Below are positions 16,537 through 25,970 of a stretch of DNA of 64,000 bases, one piece after another. Position numbers and translations under genes: made by a program. Within the stretch, counting starts at the first letter, position 1; each line of letters begins with the position of its first letter. The DNA comes from Nonomuraea rhodomycinica (lineage in GTDB: Bacteria > Actinomycetota > Actinomycetes > Streptosporangiales > Streptosporangiaceae), in assembly GCF_013363995.1 (NCBI RefSeq), contig NZ_JABWGO010000012.1, positions 241,186 through 305,185 on the forward strand, given 5' to 3'. The notes under the pieces were generated by a model that searched no databases, was not told where the DNA came from, and saw only the letters and a program-made list of their open reading frames with translations.

Positions 16537-17796
16537 ATGAGTTTCCAAGCACCCAAGGGCACCTTCGACTGGCTCCCGCCCCGCTCCGAGCAGGTCCTCG
16601 CCGTGCGCGAGGCCCTCGTCGCCCCGGCGCGGCGGGCCGGCTACGGCTACGTCGAGACGCCCGTCTTCGAGGACACCCAGCTGTTCGCCAGGGGCGTCGG
16701 GGAGTCGACCGACATCGTCTCCAAGGAGATGTACACCTTCCCCGACAAGGCCGGCCGCTCGCTGACCCTGCGCCCCGAGGGCACGGCCTCGGTCGTGCGC
16801 GCGGTGCTCCAGCACGGCCTGCACAACGGGCAGCTCCCGGTCAAGCTGTGGTACTCCGGCAGCCAGTTCCGCTACGAGCGCGCCCAGAAGGGCCGCTACC
16901 GCCACTTCTGGCAGGTGGGCGCCGAGGCCCTGGGCGCCGAGGACCCGGCGCTCGACGCCGAGCTGATCGTGCTCGCCGCGCGCGGTTTCGCGGCGCTCGG
17001 CCTCACCCAGGTCCGGCTGCTGCTCAACTCCCTGGGCGACCGCGTGTGCCGGCCGGCCTACCGCGCCGCCCTGCAGGAGTTCCTGCGCGGCCTGGACCTC
17101 GACGCCGACACCCGCGCCCGCGTCGAGATCAACCCGCTGCGCGTGCTGGACGACAAGCGGCCCGAGGTGCAGGCCCAGCTCGCCGGGGCGCCCCTGGTCG
17201 TCGACCACCTGTGCGAGGCCTGCAAGGCCTACCACGAGGAGGTCCGCTCGCTGCTGACGGCCGCCGGGGTCGCCTTCGAGGACGATCCCCGGCTGGTGCG
17301 GGGGCTCGACTACTACACGCGCACCACGTTCGAGTTCCTGCACGGCGGGCTGGGCTCCCAGTCCGCCGTGGGCGGCGGCGGCCGCTACGACGGGCTCAGC
17401 GAGATGCTCGGCGGCCCGCCGCTGCCGAGCGTCGGCTGGGCGCTCGGGGTCGACCGCACGTTCCTCGCCATGGAGGCCGAGGGGCTGGTGCCCGCCGAGG
17501 CGCCCGGGCGCGTCCAGGTGTACGGTGTCGCGCTGGGCGAGGACGCACGCCGCCGGATGTTCCTGCTCATGGACGAGCTGCGCCGGGCGGGCGTCAGCGC
17601 CGACATGGCCTTCGGCGGCAAGGGGCTCAAGGGGGCGATGAAGGGGGCCGACCGCTCCGGCGCCCGCTTCGCGCTGATCCTGGGCGAGCGCGACCTGGCG
17701 GCCGAGGCCGTCCAACTGAAGGACCTGACCACCGCTGAGCAGACCGAGGTGCCGCTGGCCCAGGTCGTCGACGTTCTGAAAGGGAAAGTGCAGTGA
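16537..17796 (+). CDS. hisS: histidyl-tRNA synthetase
   Basis: 419 aa, ATG start. Class II synthetase that charges tRNA-His. Visible motifs: the N-terminal PKGTFDWLP, motif 2 FRYERAQKGRYRHFWQ, the histidine-binding signature GLDYYTRTTFEF, the glycine-rich GGGGRYDGL, and motif 3 around VGWALGVDR. The C-terminal anticodon-binding domain begins near VQVYGVALGEDAR. It overlaps aspS by 4 bases (GTGA), so the two synthetases are translationally coupled. Confidence 0.97.
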   Translation: MSFQAPKGTFDWLPPRSEQVLAVREALVAPARRAGYGYVETPVFEDTQLFARGVGESTDIVSKEMYTFPDKAGRSLTLRPEGTASVVRAVLQHGLHNGQLPVKLWYSGSQFRYERAQKGRYRHFWQVGAEALGAEDPALDAELIVLAARGFAALGLTQVRLLLNSLGDRVCRPAYRAALQEFLRGLDLDADTRARVEINPLRVLDDKRPEVQAQLAGAPLVVDHLCEACKAYHEEVRSLLTAAGVAFEDDPRLVRGLDYYTRTTFEFLHGGLGSQSAVGGGGRYDGLSEMLGGPPLPSVGWALGVDRTFLAMEAEGLVPAEAPGRVQVYGVALGEDARRRMFLLMDELRRAGVSADMAFGGKGLKGAMKGADRSGARFALILGERDLAAEAVQLKDLTTAEQTEVPLAQVVDVLKGKVQ

Positions 17797-19529
17797 TTCG
17801 CACGCATACGGCCGGGTCGCTCCGTGAGGAGCACGCCGGGCAGCAGGTGACGCTCGCGGGATGGGTGGCCCGGCGCCGTGACCACGGCGGTGTGGTCTTC
17901 ATCGACCTGCGCGACGCCTCGGGCTCGGCGCAGGTGGTCTTCCGCGAGGAGGACCACGCCCACGACCTGCGCGCCGAGTACTGCGTGAAGGTCGTCGGCC
18001 AGGTGCGCGTGCGCCCGGAGGGCAACGAGAACCCCGACCTGCCCACCGGCGCCATCGAGGTGGTGGCCGAGGAGGTCGAGGTGCTGAGCGAGTCGGCGCC
18101 GCTGCCGTTCCCCATCGAGGGCAACGTCGGCGTCTCCGAGGAGGCCCGCCTCAAGTACCGCTACCTCGACATCCGCCGCCAGCAGGTCGCCCAGGCCATG
18201 CGCACCCGCTCCAAGGCCACCTACCTGGCCAACGAGGTGCTGAACGAGCTGGGCTTCGTCTACGTCGAGACGCCGACGCTGACCCGCTCCACGCCCGAGG
18301 GCGCGCGCGACTTCCTCGTGCCGGTCCGCCTGCAGCCGGGCAACTGGTACGCCCTGCCGCAGTCGCCGCAGCTGTTCAAGCAGCTCCTCCAGGTCGCCGG
18401 CCTGGAGCGCTACTACCAGCTCGCCAAGTGCTACCGCGACGAGGACCTGCGCGCCGACCGGCAGCCCGAGTTCACCCAGATCGACATCGAGATGTCCTTC
18501 GTGGACCAGGAGGACGTCATCGCGGTCGGCGAGAAGCTGATCGGCCGCCTGTGGCGCGAGGTGCTCGGCTACGAGATCCCGATGCCGCTGCCGCGCATGA
18601 CCTACGCCGACGCGATGGCCCGCTACGGCTCCGACAAGCCCGACCTGCGCTTCGGCCAGGAGCTCGTCGACATGACCGACTACTTCTCCGGCACCACGTT
18701 CCGGGTCTTCCAGGCCGAGTACGTCGGCGCGGTCGTCATGCCGGGCGGGGCCTCCCAGACCCGCAAGGAGCTCGACGGCTGGCAGGAGTGGGCCCGCTCG
18801 CGCGGCGCCAAGGGCCTGGCCTACGTGCTCGTGCAGCCCGACGGCACGCTCGGCGGCCCGGTCGCCAAGAACCTGTCGGAGGAGGAGCTGTCCGGCCTGG
18901 CCGCCCAGGTCAAGGCCGAGCCGGGCGACGCGATCTTCTTCGCGGCCGGCGCCCGCAACGCCTCGCGCGACCTGCTGGGCGCGGCCCGGCTGGAGATCGG
19001 CCGCCGCTGCGGGCTGATCGACGAGTCGCAGTGGTCGTTCCTGTGGGTGGTGGACGCGCCCATGTTCGAGGAGGACGGCGAGGGCGGCTGGACGGCCGTC
19101 CACCACCCGTTCACCGGCCCCAAGCCGGAGTGGGCCGACAACTTCCAGGACCACCCCGCCGAGGCCCTGGCCTACGCCTACGACATGGTCTGCAACGGCA
19201 TGGAGATCGGCGGCGGCTCCATCCGTATCCACCGCGCCGAGATGCAGCAGCGCGTCTTCGACGTGCTGGGCATCTCCAAGGAGGAGGCCGAGAGCAAGTT
19301 CGGCTTCCTGCTGGAGGCGTTCAAGTACGGCCCGCCGCCGCACGGCGGCATCGCCTACGGCTGGGACCGCATCTGCATGCTGCTGTCGGGCGGCGAGTCG
19401 ATCCGCGACGTCATCGCGTTCCCGAAGACGGCCTCCGGCTTCGACCCGCTCACCGCGGCCCCCACGCCCATCACGGCCGCCCAGCGCAAGGAGGCCGGTG
19501 TCGACGCCCAGCCCAAGGGTGAGGCGTAG
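17793..19529 (+). CDS. aspS: aspartyl-tRNA synthetase, bacterial type
   Basis: 578 aa, GTG start overlapping hisS. Charges tRNA-Asp, and possibly tRNA-Asn if non-discriminating, which cannot be decided by eye. N-terminal OB anticodon-binding fold (GWVARRRDHGGVVFIDLRD), motif 1 in the RSKATYLANEVLNELGFVYVETP region (split by me), motif 2 FRDED-type LAKCYRDEDLRADRQPEFTQ, the GAD domain typical of bacterial AspRS (about 280-420), and motif 3 GGIAYGWDRICML. Normal length. Confidence 0.97.
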   Translation: MIRTHTAGSLREEHAGQQVTLAGWVARRRDHGGVVFIDLRDASGSAQVVFREEDHAHDLRAEYCVKVVGQVRVRPEGNENPDLPTGAIEVVAEEVEVLSESAPLPFPIEGNVGVSEEARLKYRYLDIRRQQVAQAMRTRSKATYLANEVLNELGFVYVETPTLTRSTPEGARDFLVPVRLQPGNWYALPQSPQLFKQLLQVAGLERYYQLAKCYRDEDLRADRQPEFTQIDIEMSFVDQEDVIAVGEKLIGRLWREVLGYEIPMPLPRMTYADAMARYGSDKPDLRFGQELVDMTDYFSGTTFRVFQAEYVGAVVMPGGASQTRKELDGWQEWARSRGAKGLAYVLVQPDGTLGGPVAKNLSEEELSGLAAQVKAEPGDAIFFAAGARNASRDLLGAARLEIGRRCGLIDESQWSFLWVVDAPMFEEDGEGGWTAVHHPFTGPKPEWADNFQDHPAEALAYAYDMVCNGMEIGGGSIRIHRAEMQQRVFDVLGISKEEAESKFGFLLEAFKYGPPPHGGIAYGWDRICMLLSGGESIRDVIAFPKTASGFDPLTAAPTPITAAQRKEAGVDAQPKGEA

Positions 19530-19555
19530 GCACAGGCCCGTACAGGCGTCCTGAC

Positions 19556-19590
19556 AGCGCCCCCGTCTCCTTCGCGGAGGCGGGGGCGCT
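19556..19590 (+). terminator. strong hairpin after aspS
   Basis: Ten-base perfect arms AGCGCCCCCG (19556-19565) and CGGGGGCGCT (19581-19590), extended inward by five more pairs with one G-T wobble and a 5-base loop. It lies 27 bases after the aspS stop in a convergent intergenic region and could act in both directions. Confidence 0.8.
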
Positions 19591-19615
19591 GGGCTTCGGT
19601 GGCGGGAGACGGCGA

Positions 19616-19648
19616 CGGCCGCCTCCCGGATCTCCGGTGAGGCGGCCG
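19616..19648 (-). terminator. hairpin after the second cyclophilin gene
   Basis: Arms CGGCCGCCTC (19616-19625) and GAGGCGGCCG (19639-19648) with an inner CCGG/CCGG pairing. It stands 19 bases past the stop of the minus-strand cyclophilin gene. Confidence 0.65.
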
Positions 19649-19667
19649 CCGACGTGGCCCCGCGGGG

Positions 19668-20555
19668 TCACTTCACGATGACCCGCTTGATGATGACCGG
19701 GTTCTTCGGCGCGGTCGAGCCGCCGTCACCCGTGATGTCCTGGTCGTTGACGATGACGCCGTCCTTGGCGACCCGCTCGATGATGTCCAGGCCGGAGCTG
19801 ACCATGCCGAGCACCGAGTACTGCGGCTCGATCTGCGCGTTCTCGTCCGACATCGAGATCGCGAACTGGCTGCTGTTCTGCCCCGCGGCGTCCTGCGGCT
19901 GGGTCAGGAAGACCACGCCCTTGGTGTACGGGACGGCTCCGACGGCCTCGTCCGCGAAGACGTAGCCCGCGGTGCCCTGACCGTCGGTGGGGTTCTTGCC
20001 GTCGGCCTTGGCCTTCGGGTCGCCGCACTGCAGGAGGAACAGGCCGGAGGTCTCGGGCGTCACCAGGCGGTGGCACTTGGTGTTGTCGTAGAAGTGCTTC
20101 TTGGCCAGGAACGCCATCGAGTTGACCGAGCACGGCGTGAGGGCCGGGTCGAGGTCGATCACGATGTTGCCGTGGTTGGTGACCACGGTCATCGTGCTGA
20201 GCTTCATGTTGGGCCGCTTGCCCGGCATACCCACGTACTTCTGCGGGACATCCGAGGTGTCACGCTTGTAGGTGCAGGTGACCGGGCCGGTGTGTGTGGG
20301 GGTGGGCTTGGCCGTGGGCAGTGCGGCCGACGGGCTGGCCGAGGCGGAGGGTGTGCTCTCGGCCGCGACGGTCTTGGCCGGATCCCGGTTGACCAGGGTG
20401 GTCGCGGCGAAGATGCCGCCCGCCACCACCGCGACGGCAACGCCCGCGCCGATGAAGGTGTTCCGCCGCGCCTTGGCGGACTGCGCGGCGGCGCGCTGTG
20501 CCTGCCGCTCCTTGTGCTCCCGCGCCAGCTGGCTCTGGCGGTCCTCGCCGCTCAC
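19668..20555 (-). CDS. membrane-anchored cyclophilin-type peptidyl-prolyl isomerase, second copy
   Basis: 295 aa from the GTG at 20555, which has GGAGG 8 bases upstream; a much longer open frame continues upstream but without a supported start or homology. Same design and same length as the product of 14819-15706: basic N-terminus (EDRQSQLAREHKERQAQR), a transmembrane helix at about 34-55, a Ser/Ala/Pro/Thr linker and an extracytoplasmic cyclophilin domain (FLAKKHFYDNTKCHRL, LLQCGDPKAKADGKN, NSSQFAISM). The two are clearly paralogues that flank the hisS-aspS pair. Confidence 0.88.
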   Translation of the reverse strand: MSGEDRQSQLAREHKERQAQRAAAQSAKARRNTFIGAGVAVAVVAGGIFAATTLVNRDPAKTVAAESTPSASASPSAALPTAKPTPTHTGPVTCTYKRDTSDVPQKYVGMPGKRPNMKLSTMTVVTNHGNIVIDLDPALTPCSVNSMAFLAKKHFYDNTKCHRLVTPETSGLFLLQCGDPKAKADGKNPTDGQGTAGYVFADEAVGAVPYTKGVVFLTQPQDAAGQNSSQFAISMSDENAQIEPQYSVLGMVSSGLDIIERVAKDGVIVNDQDITGDGGSTAPKNPVIIKRVIVK

Positions 20556-20724
20556 CGGTATGTCCTCCACTTTGCCTACGCATGACCGAACAACTCCTCG
20601 AATGCTACCGGCACCTGAATGTGATGGACGTAAGTGATGAAAACCGGTCACTGTGGCGCGGCAGGTCGGAACCATATCGCGCACCAGCACGTAGTTGAAA
20701 TAAGGACGAAAAGGAGCCCATGCC

Positions 20725-21204
20725 ATGTTCGACCAGATCCTGGGCCTGCCGGCGCACCCGTTGATCATCCATTTCGCCGTCGTCCTGACCGTGCTGCTCA
20801 CCGTGGTCGCCGTCGGGTACGCGTTGCTCGCGGCCCGGCGGCCCCTGCTGGCCTGGGCGCTCGTCCTGCTGTCCGTGGTGGCGCCGGCCGCCGTCTTCGC
20901 GGCCAGGGAGAGCGGCGAGCGGCTGCGGGAGGCCCGCTTCGCCTCGGCGGGGGGCGCGCTGGGGGAGCGCATCGAGGTGCACGAGGGCTTCGCCCTGCCG
21001 CTGCTGCTGTCGGTCAGCGCCCTCGCGCTGGGCTCGCTGGTGCTCGTGTACGCCACCACATCCGCGCGCGGCTCCACCCATGACCGCCTGGGCCGTACCG
21101 CCACGCTGGGACTGTCGGCGCTGGTCGTGGCGCTGGCCGCCGCGACCGCGTACCTGGTCTTCCGCGCCGGCGACTCCGGCGCCCGAGCGGTGTGGAGCTC
21201 CTGA
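20725..21204 (+). CDS. DUF2231 four-helix membrane protein
   Basis: 159 aa; ATG with AAGGAG 8 bases upstream. Four hydrophobic segments at about residues 12-35, 40-60, 90-112 and 127-147. The N-terminal GLPAHPLIIHFAVVL motif is characteristic of DUF2231, whose conserved His residues suggest heme or metal binding, though I know of no proven role. It is divergent from the second cyclophilin gene (169 bases between) and precedes rarA. Confidence 0.82.
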   Translation: MFDQILGLPAHPLIIHFAVVLTVLLTVVAVGYALLAARRPLLAWALVLLSVVAPAAVFAARESGERLREARFASAGGALGERIEVHEGFALPLLLSVSALALGSLVLVYATTSARGSTHDRLGRTATLGLSALVVALAAATAYLVFRAGDSGARAVWSS

Positions 21205-21252
21205 CCCCCGGACCGCCGCCCGGCTCTGGACCACTGCACACGGTCCACCCTG

Positions 21253-21258
21253 TAATCT
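21253..21258 (+). promoter_or_regulatory. -10 box of rarA, probably leaderless
   Basis: TAATCT at 21253-21258, preceded by TG, ends 6 bases before the GTG start at 21265. Transcription would then begin at the start codon itself, consistent with the absence of a Shine-Dalgarno sequence. Confidence 0.5.
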
Positions 21259-21264
21259 CACGCT

Positions 21265-22566
21265 GTGGAGAGCTTGTTCGACTCGGCGGCCGAGCAGGCC
21301 ACACCTCAGCCGCTCGCGGTCCGGATGCGGCCGCGGACCCTCGACGAGGTGATCGGCCAACGCCACCTGCTCGGCCCCGGCACCCCGCTGCGCCGCCTCG
21401 TCGAGAGCGAGGCGCCCATGTCGCTCTTCCTGTGGGGGCCGCCCGGCACCGGCAAGACCACCCTCGCCTACGTCGTCTCCAACGTCACCAAGCGCCGCTT
21501 CGTCGAGGTCTCCGCCGTCTCGGCCGGCGTCAAGGACGTCCGCGCCGCCATCGAGCAGGCCCGCAACGAGCTGGGCATGTCCGGCCGGCAGACCGTGCTC
21601 TTCGTCGACGAGGTCCACCGCTTCAACAAGGCCCAGCAGGACGCCCTGCTGCCCGCCGTCGAGAACCGCTGGGTCACCTTCATCGGCGCCACGACCGAGA
21701 ACCCGTTCTTCTCCGTCATCTCGCCGCTGCTGTCGCGCTCGCTGCTGCTCACGCTGGAGTCGCTGACCGACGACGACATCCGCGCCGTGCTGGAACGCGC
21801 CGCCGCCGACGAGCGGGGCCTCGCCGGGCGCGCCACGCTGACCCCCGAGGCGCTCGACCACCTCGTACGGCTGGCCGGCGGCGACGCCCGGCGCTCGCTG
21901 ACGTACCTGGAGGCGGCGGCCCTGCTGGAGGACGAGATCACCGTCGAGGTCGTCGAGCGGGCCGTCGACAAGGCGGCCGTCCGCTACGACCGGCAGGGCG
22001 ACCAGCACTACGACGTGATCAGCGCGTTCATCAAGTCGATGCGCGGCTCCGACGCCGACGCCGCGCTCCACTACCTCGCCCGCATGGTCGAGGCGGGGGA
22101 GGACCCGCGCTTCATCGCGCGGCGCATCGTCATCTTCGCCTCCGAGGACGTCGGCATGGCCGACCCCACCTGCCTGCAGACCGCGGTCGCCGTGGCCCAG
22201 GCCGTCCAGCTCATCGGCCTGCCCGAGGCGCAGATCAACCTCGCCCACGCCGTCATCCACTGCGCGCTGGCGCCCAAGTCCAACGCCGTCGTCAAGGCCA
22301 TCGGCGCCGCGGCCGGCGACGTGCGCCGCGGCCTCATCGGCCAGGTGCCCGTCCACCTGCGCGACGCCCACTACCCCGGCGCCGCCAAGCTCGGCAGCGG
22401 CGAGGGCTACAAGTACCCGCACGACTTCGACCACGGCCTCGTCCGGCAGGACTACGCGCCCGAGCAGGTGCGGCAGCGGCGCTACTACGAGCCCACCCGG
22501 CACGGCGCGGAGGCCCCGGTCGCCGACCGCTGGGCCAAGATCCGCGACTTCCTGCGGGGCACCTGA
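21265..22566 (+). CDS. rarA: replication-associated recombination protein RarA (MgsA)
   Basis: 433 aa, GTG start. RarA is an AAA+ ATPase related to the clamp loader and acts at stalled replication forks. Walker A GPPGTGKT is at residues 58-65, Walker B VLFVDEVHRF near 112-121, and sensor 1 in IGATTENPFFSV. The C-terminal tetramerisation part carries DQHYDVISAFIKSMRGSD and ARRIVIFASEDVGMADP, both conserved in the family. Confidence 0.95.
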   Translation: MESLFDSAAEQATPQPLAVRMRPRTLDEVIGQRHLLGPGTPLRRLVESEAPMSLFLWGPPGTGKTTLAYVVSNVTKRRFVEVSAVSAGVKDVRAAIEQARNELGMSGRQTVLFVDEVHRFNKAQQDALLPAVENRWVTFIGATTENPFFSVISPLLSRSLLLTLESLTDDDIRAVLERAAADERGLAGRATLTPEALDHLVRLAGGDARRSLTYLEAAALLEDEITVEVVERAVDKAAVRYDRQGDQHYDVISAFIKSMRGSDADAALHYLARMVEAGEDPRFIARRIVIFASEDVGMADPTCLQTAVAVAQAVQLIGLPEAQINLAHAVIHCALAPKSNAVVKAIGAAAGDVRRGLIGQVPVHLRDAHYPGAAKLGSGEGYKYPHDFDHGLVRQDYAPEQVRQRRYYEPTRHGAEAPVADRWAKIRDFLRGT

Positions 22567-22588
22567 CGCGCGGCTTCTTCCCGCGCGT
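22566..22588 (+). terminator. hairpin at the rarA stop codon
   Basis: Arms ACGCGCGG (22566-22573) and CCGCGCGT (22581-22588) with a 7-base loop. It starts at the last base of the rarA stop codon. Confidence 0.6.
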
Positions 22589-22676
22589 GTTCGTTCACGC
22601 GTGGGGCGCCTGACGCGGCGGCGGCCACGTGCCGGGCGGTCCGTGCGCCGCTGCGCGGTCCGGCGCGAGCCGGGGC

Positions 22677-25600
22677 TCACCGGTCGCAGGAGGCGGGAGG
22701 GGGACCGCCGGCCGCCCCGCCGTTCCACTCGGCGGAGGTCAGGGAGCGCCCGGCGGTGCGGCAGGCGATGCGCCGCCAGTCCGCCGGATCGACGGGCCAC
22801 ACGGCGAGCCGGCCGCCGGAGGTGGCGGTGACCAGGTGCCGGCCGTCGCGGGTGAACGCCATCGCGGTGGCGTCCCAGGGCGTCGGGCTGGTCGCGTTCT
22901 CCGGAACGGGGAGCGGGAACGTGCCGATCGGATCCCCGGTGCCCAGCGCGGTGAGCACGGCGAAGCCGTCGGCGCGGACGCGCGCCACCGTGCCGCCGTC
23001 CGGGCTCACCGCCAGGGCGCCGGCCGGGTTGCCGACACCGGGCAAGGTGCGGAGCAGCCGCCTGCCCTGGACGTCCCACAGCTCCAGGGGCCCGCTCTCG
23101 CGCTGGATGACGAGCCCCTCCCGGGCGAACACGACACCCGAGGACCGTCCCTCTCCCACCTCGTGCGCCGCTCCCGTGAGCAGGTCGACGTAGGCCGTGC
23201 CCTCGCCGCTCAGGGCGCCCGTCACCGCGCCCCCGCCGTCCGCTCTGATGGCGGTGTCGCCCCACCAGGTGCTGCCGGGCACCTGGTGGAGCCGGCGGAC
23301 CTCCCCGGTCCGGGTGTCGTACGTGCTCACCGCTCCGGTGCTGCTCACACCCACGAGCCGCGTGCCGCCCCGCACCTGGCGCGCCTCCGCGACCTCCGCC
23401 TCCGCGGCGGGGACCGGCCACCGGGCGAGGACCCGGCCGCTCCCGTCGTCCACGAGCCTCAGGCCGGAACGGTCGGGGCCGAGCCGCGCGAGCCGCTCGC
23501 CGAACCACAGCGGCACGTCGCTCGGCGCGTCCACGACCTGCCCTTCGCTCCGCGACACCTCCGACAGCCGGCCCGCGGCCACGCCGAACGTGGTCACGAT
23601 GCGGCCGACGGCGCTGGCGAGCGCGAGCCGGCGCCCGCTCGGGGAGAACTCCAGCCGCGGCGGCACGCCCGCGGTGGCGTCCTGCTCCAGGGAGGGGACC
23701 TCCGTGGCCGTGCCGAGGCGGGAGAACCGCTCCAGGTCCCACAGCACCACGTCGTCCCCCGAGGTGGAGGCCAGCCGGGTGGGGCCGCCCGCGAAGACGA
23801 CCCGATCGGTGTCGGCGTTCCCGGTGAGCTCGGCGAGGACGGGGGACGGCGAGGTGCCCGGCTTCAGCGGCACCACCCGGATCGTGCCGCTCTGGGCGAC
23901 CGCGGCCCGGCCGCCGTCCTCGCTGATCGCCAGGCTTTCCGCGAAGACGTACGGCACAGCGCCCGACCGGATGGCCGGCTCGGGCGGCCCGGTGGTGGCC
24001 CAGGTCGTCACCTCGCCGTACTTGCAGAACCCGACGTGCCGGCCGTCGGCCGACATCCCCAGCGTGTAGCCGCCCATGGGGGTGCCGAGCAGGCCGGAGC
24101 CGGCGAGGCGGCGCAGGCCGGAGACGGCCCGGCGCTCCCAGGGCCCGTGCATGTCGATCAGCGTGATCGCCGCCTCGCCGGTGAAGGCGATCCGCGCGTA
24201 GACCCGGCGGAGGGTCCGCCGCTGCGTCGTCCCCCGCGCGAGGTCGTGCACGGCCAGCACGGAGCGCTCCGCGCCGGGCCGTTCCTCCAGCAGCGCGACG
24301 AGGTGCCCGGAGGGCGACACGGCCGCCCTGGCCGGCCACCGACCCGCCTCCAGGGTCATCCGTTGCTCCCGCGTCCAGACCACGGCGCTCTCACCGTCCG
24401 CGGCGGCCACCACGGAGCCGTCGGCGCCGGCCGCGACGTCCCACACGAGCCGTCCGTCCGCCTTCGTCTCCTCCCGCGTCCCGCAGGTGTGGCACCACCG
24501 CACGAGCCGCCCGTCGGCCGTGCCCGCGACCACGACACGGCCGTCGCCGGACGCCGCCAGGGCCGACACCCGGGCCCCGGCGTGCAGGTAGCCCACCAGG
24601 TGCGGAGCCGCCGTCACCGCCTGGAACAGGGCCGAGCGGGTCTGCGGGTTGCGGTCCGTCCGGTACCCGGCGACGGCGAGGAGCTGGGCGCGGTCCAGGT
24701 CGGACGGGAGCGCGGCGACCGCCTCGGCGGCGAGCTGGCGCGAGGTGGCCACCCGCGCCTGCGTCCGCGCCTCGTCCCGCTCGCCCACCGCGATCCGGGC
24801 CGCCGCCACCGCCGTCACCAGCAGGACGGTCAGGACGGTGACCACGACGCGCACCCAGCGCATCGTCCGGCGGCGCTCACGCAGGTGCTCACCCACCAGG
24901 AGGTCCTTGGGCAGGCCGCGCAGGGGCGCGGCCACCGCGGCGACGAGGTCGTCGGGGATCACGACGTCGTCGGGAGCCGCGGAGTCGCCGGTGATGGCGG
25001 AATCGTCGGTAGGAGGAGCCCCGGGGATCACGGGATCGCCGAGGATCACGGGGCTGCCGGAGATCAGGGGATCGTCCGGCATGGCGGGACCGGTTGCGCC
25101 GGATTCGGTCGTGCCGGGCTCGGTCGTGCCGGGCTCGGTCGTGCCGGGGTTGGCCGTGCGGGGCTCGGTCGTGCTGGAGTTGGCCGTGCGGGGCTCGGTC
25201 GTGCCGGGGACGGCCGCGCTGGGGGAGGCCGCGCCGGGGCCGGTGAGGCCGCTGAGGTCCACCCACAGCGGCTCGTGCGGGAGCACGCCACGCAGCGCCG
25301 CCGGTACCGCTGCCGTGGCGGCCCAGTCGCCCCGCGCCTGGTCCCACGCGAGCCCGCCGTCGAGGGCCACCACGAGCAGCCGCCGCGGCGACCGGTGGGC
25401 CAGCCACCACGCGACCTCCCGATCCACCCAGGCCGAGGAGGCCGCTTTCGCCGAGGTCAGCAGGATCAGCCAGGCGGACGCCTCCAGCGCGCGCTCGATC
25501 GACGGCCACAGCTCTGGGGCGGCGGCCAGGCTGGCCCGGTCCATGAAGACGCGCAGCGCGCGGCTGCGGTACCAGGGCTTGGCGAAGCGCTCGACCCGCC

Positions 25601-25970
25601 GCTGCAGCGCCACGGCGAGCCGGTCGTGGGGGCCGTGCGCGTACGAGATGAACGCGTCGTAACCCGGCCCGCGCTCGCCGCGCCCGCGCGGACCCGACCG
25701 GCGGGAACCCGGCGCGAGCCAGACCGGCCAGCGGGGGCTTGACCAGCGCCAGATTGACCAGCGAGAGGCCGGCCAACAGGAGGTCGGCCGACGGGAGGTC
25801 GGCCGGCGCGGCCCTGACCGACGGGAAGGCGATTCATACGGGTTCGACTCGCGGGCGTTCGACTCGCGCGGCCTTGCTCCACGCGACCTGCCACGGGTCC
25901 GGCGGGGCTCCCAGGGGCGCGCGCCGCGTCCTGACGCGACGCCGTCGTCTCCGTCCATGCCGCGCTCCAT
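22677..25970 (-). CDS. TIR domain - transmembrane - WD40 protein, first of a divergent pair
   Basis: 1097 aa. ATG at 25970 with AGGGAG 6 bases upstream; an ATG four codons later is possible. Residues 1-103 are a basic Arg/Ser/Pro/Trp-rich stretch of low complexity. A TIR domain starts at GYDAFISYAHG (103-113) and includes FAKPWYRSRALRVF, APELWPSIERALEAS and AWVDREVAWW; E185 there aligns with the catalytic Glu of NAD-cleaving TIR domains. A Pro/Thr/Glu linker with TTEPG repeats (256-290) leads to an acidic segment, then basic ERRRTMRW and a single transmembrane helix (371-396). A helical region follows (QLAAEAVAAL...), then WD40-like blades from about 440 to 1060 (VVLWDLERFS, LELWDVQGRR). The end, DWRRIACRTAGRSLTSAEW, is a cap often seen after actinobacterial WD40 arrays. 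Function is not known; a sensor or defence NADase is an inference. Confidence 0.85.
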   Translation of the reverse strand: MERGMDGDDGVASGRGARPWEPRRTRGRSRGARPRESNARESNPYESPSRRSGPRRPTSRRPTSCWPASRWSIWRWSSPRWPVWLAPGSRRSGPRGRGERGPGYDAFISYAHGPHDRLAVALQRRVERFAKPWYRSRALRVFMDRASLAAAPELWPSIERALEASAWLILLTSAKAASSAWVDREVAWWLAHRSPRRLLVVALDGGLAWDQARGDWAATAAVPAALRGVLPHEPLWVDLSGLTGPGAASPSAAVPGTTEPRTANSSTTEPRTANPGTTEPGTTEPGTTESGATGPAMPDDPLISGSPVILGDPVIPGAPPTDDSAITGDSAAPDDVVIPDDLVAAVAAPLRGLPKDLLVGEHLRERRRTMRWVRVVVTVLTVLLVTAVAAARIAVGERDEARTQARVATSRQLAAEAVAALPSDLDRAQLLAVAGYRTDRNPQTRSALFQAVTAAPHLVGYLHAGARVSALAASGDGRVVVAGTADGRLVRWCHTCGTREETKADGRLVWDVAAGADGSVVAAADGESAVVWTREQRMTLEAGRWPARAAVSPSGHLVALLEERPGAERSVLAVHDLARGTTQRRTLRRVYARIAFTGEAAITLIDMHGPWERRAVSGLRRLAGSGLLGTPMGGYTLGMSADGRHVGFCKYGEVTTWATTGPPEPAIRSGAVPYVFAESLAISEDGGRAAVAQSGTIRVVPLKPGTSPSPVLAELTGNADTDRVVFAGGPTRLASTSGDDVVLWDLERFSRLGTATEVPSLEQDATAGVPPRLEFSPSGRRLALASAVGRIVTTFGVAAGRLSEVSRSEGQVVDAPSDVPLWFGERLARLGPDRSGLRLVDDGSGRVLARWPVPAAEAEVAEARQVRGGTRLVGVSSTGAVSTYDTRTGEVRRLHQVPGSTWWGDTAIRADGGGAVTGALSGEGTAYVDLLTGAAHEVGEGRSSGVVFAREGLVIQRESGPLELWDVQGRRLLRTLPGVGNPAGALAVSPDGGTVARVRADGFAVLTALGTGDPIGTFPLPVPENATSPTPWDATAMAFTRDGRHLVTATSGGRLAVWPVDPADWRRIACRTAGRSLTSAEWNGGAAGGPPPASCDR

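Noticed and set aside
20605..24339. 1244-codon minus-strand frame over rarA and the left TIR gene
   Set aside because: Overlaps genes with clear domains in other frames; low-complexity product.
22629..25742. 1037-codon plus-strand frame opposite the left TIR gene
   Set aside because: The minus strand carries the TIR and WD40 motifs; this frame shows none.
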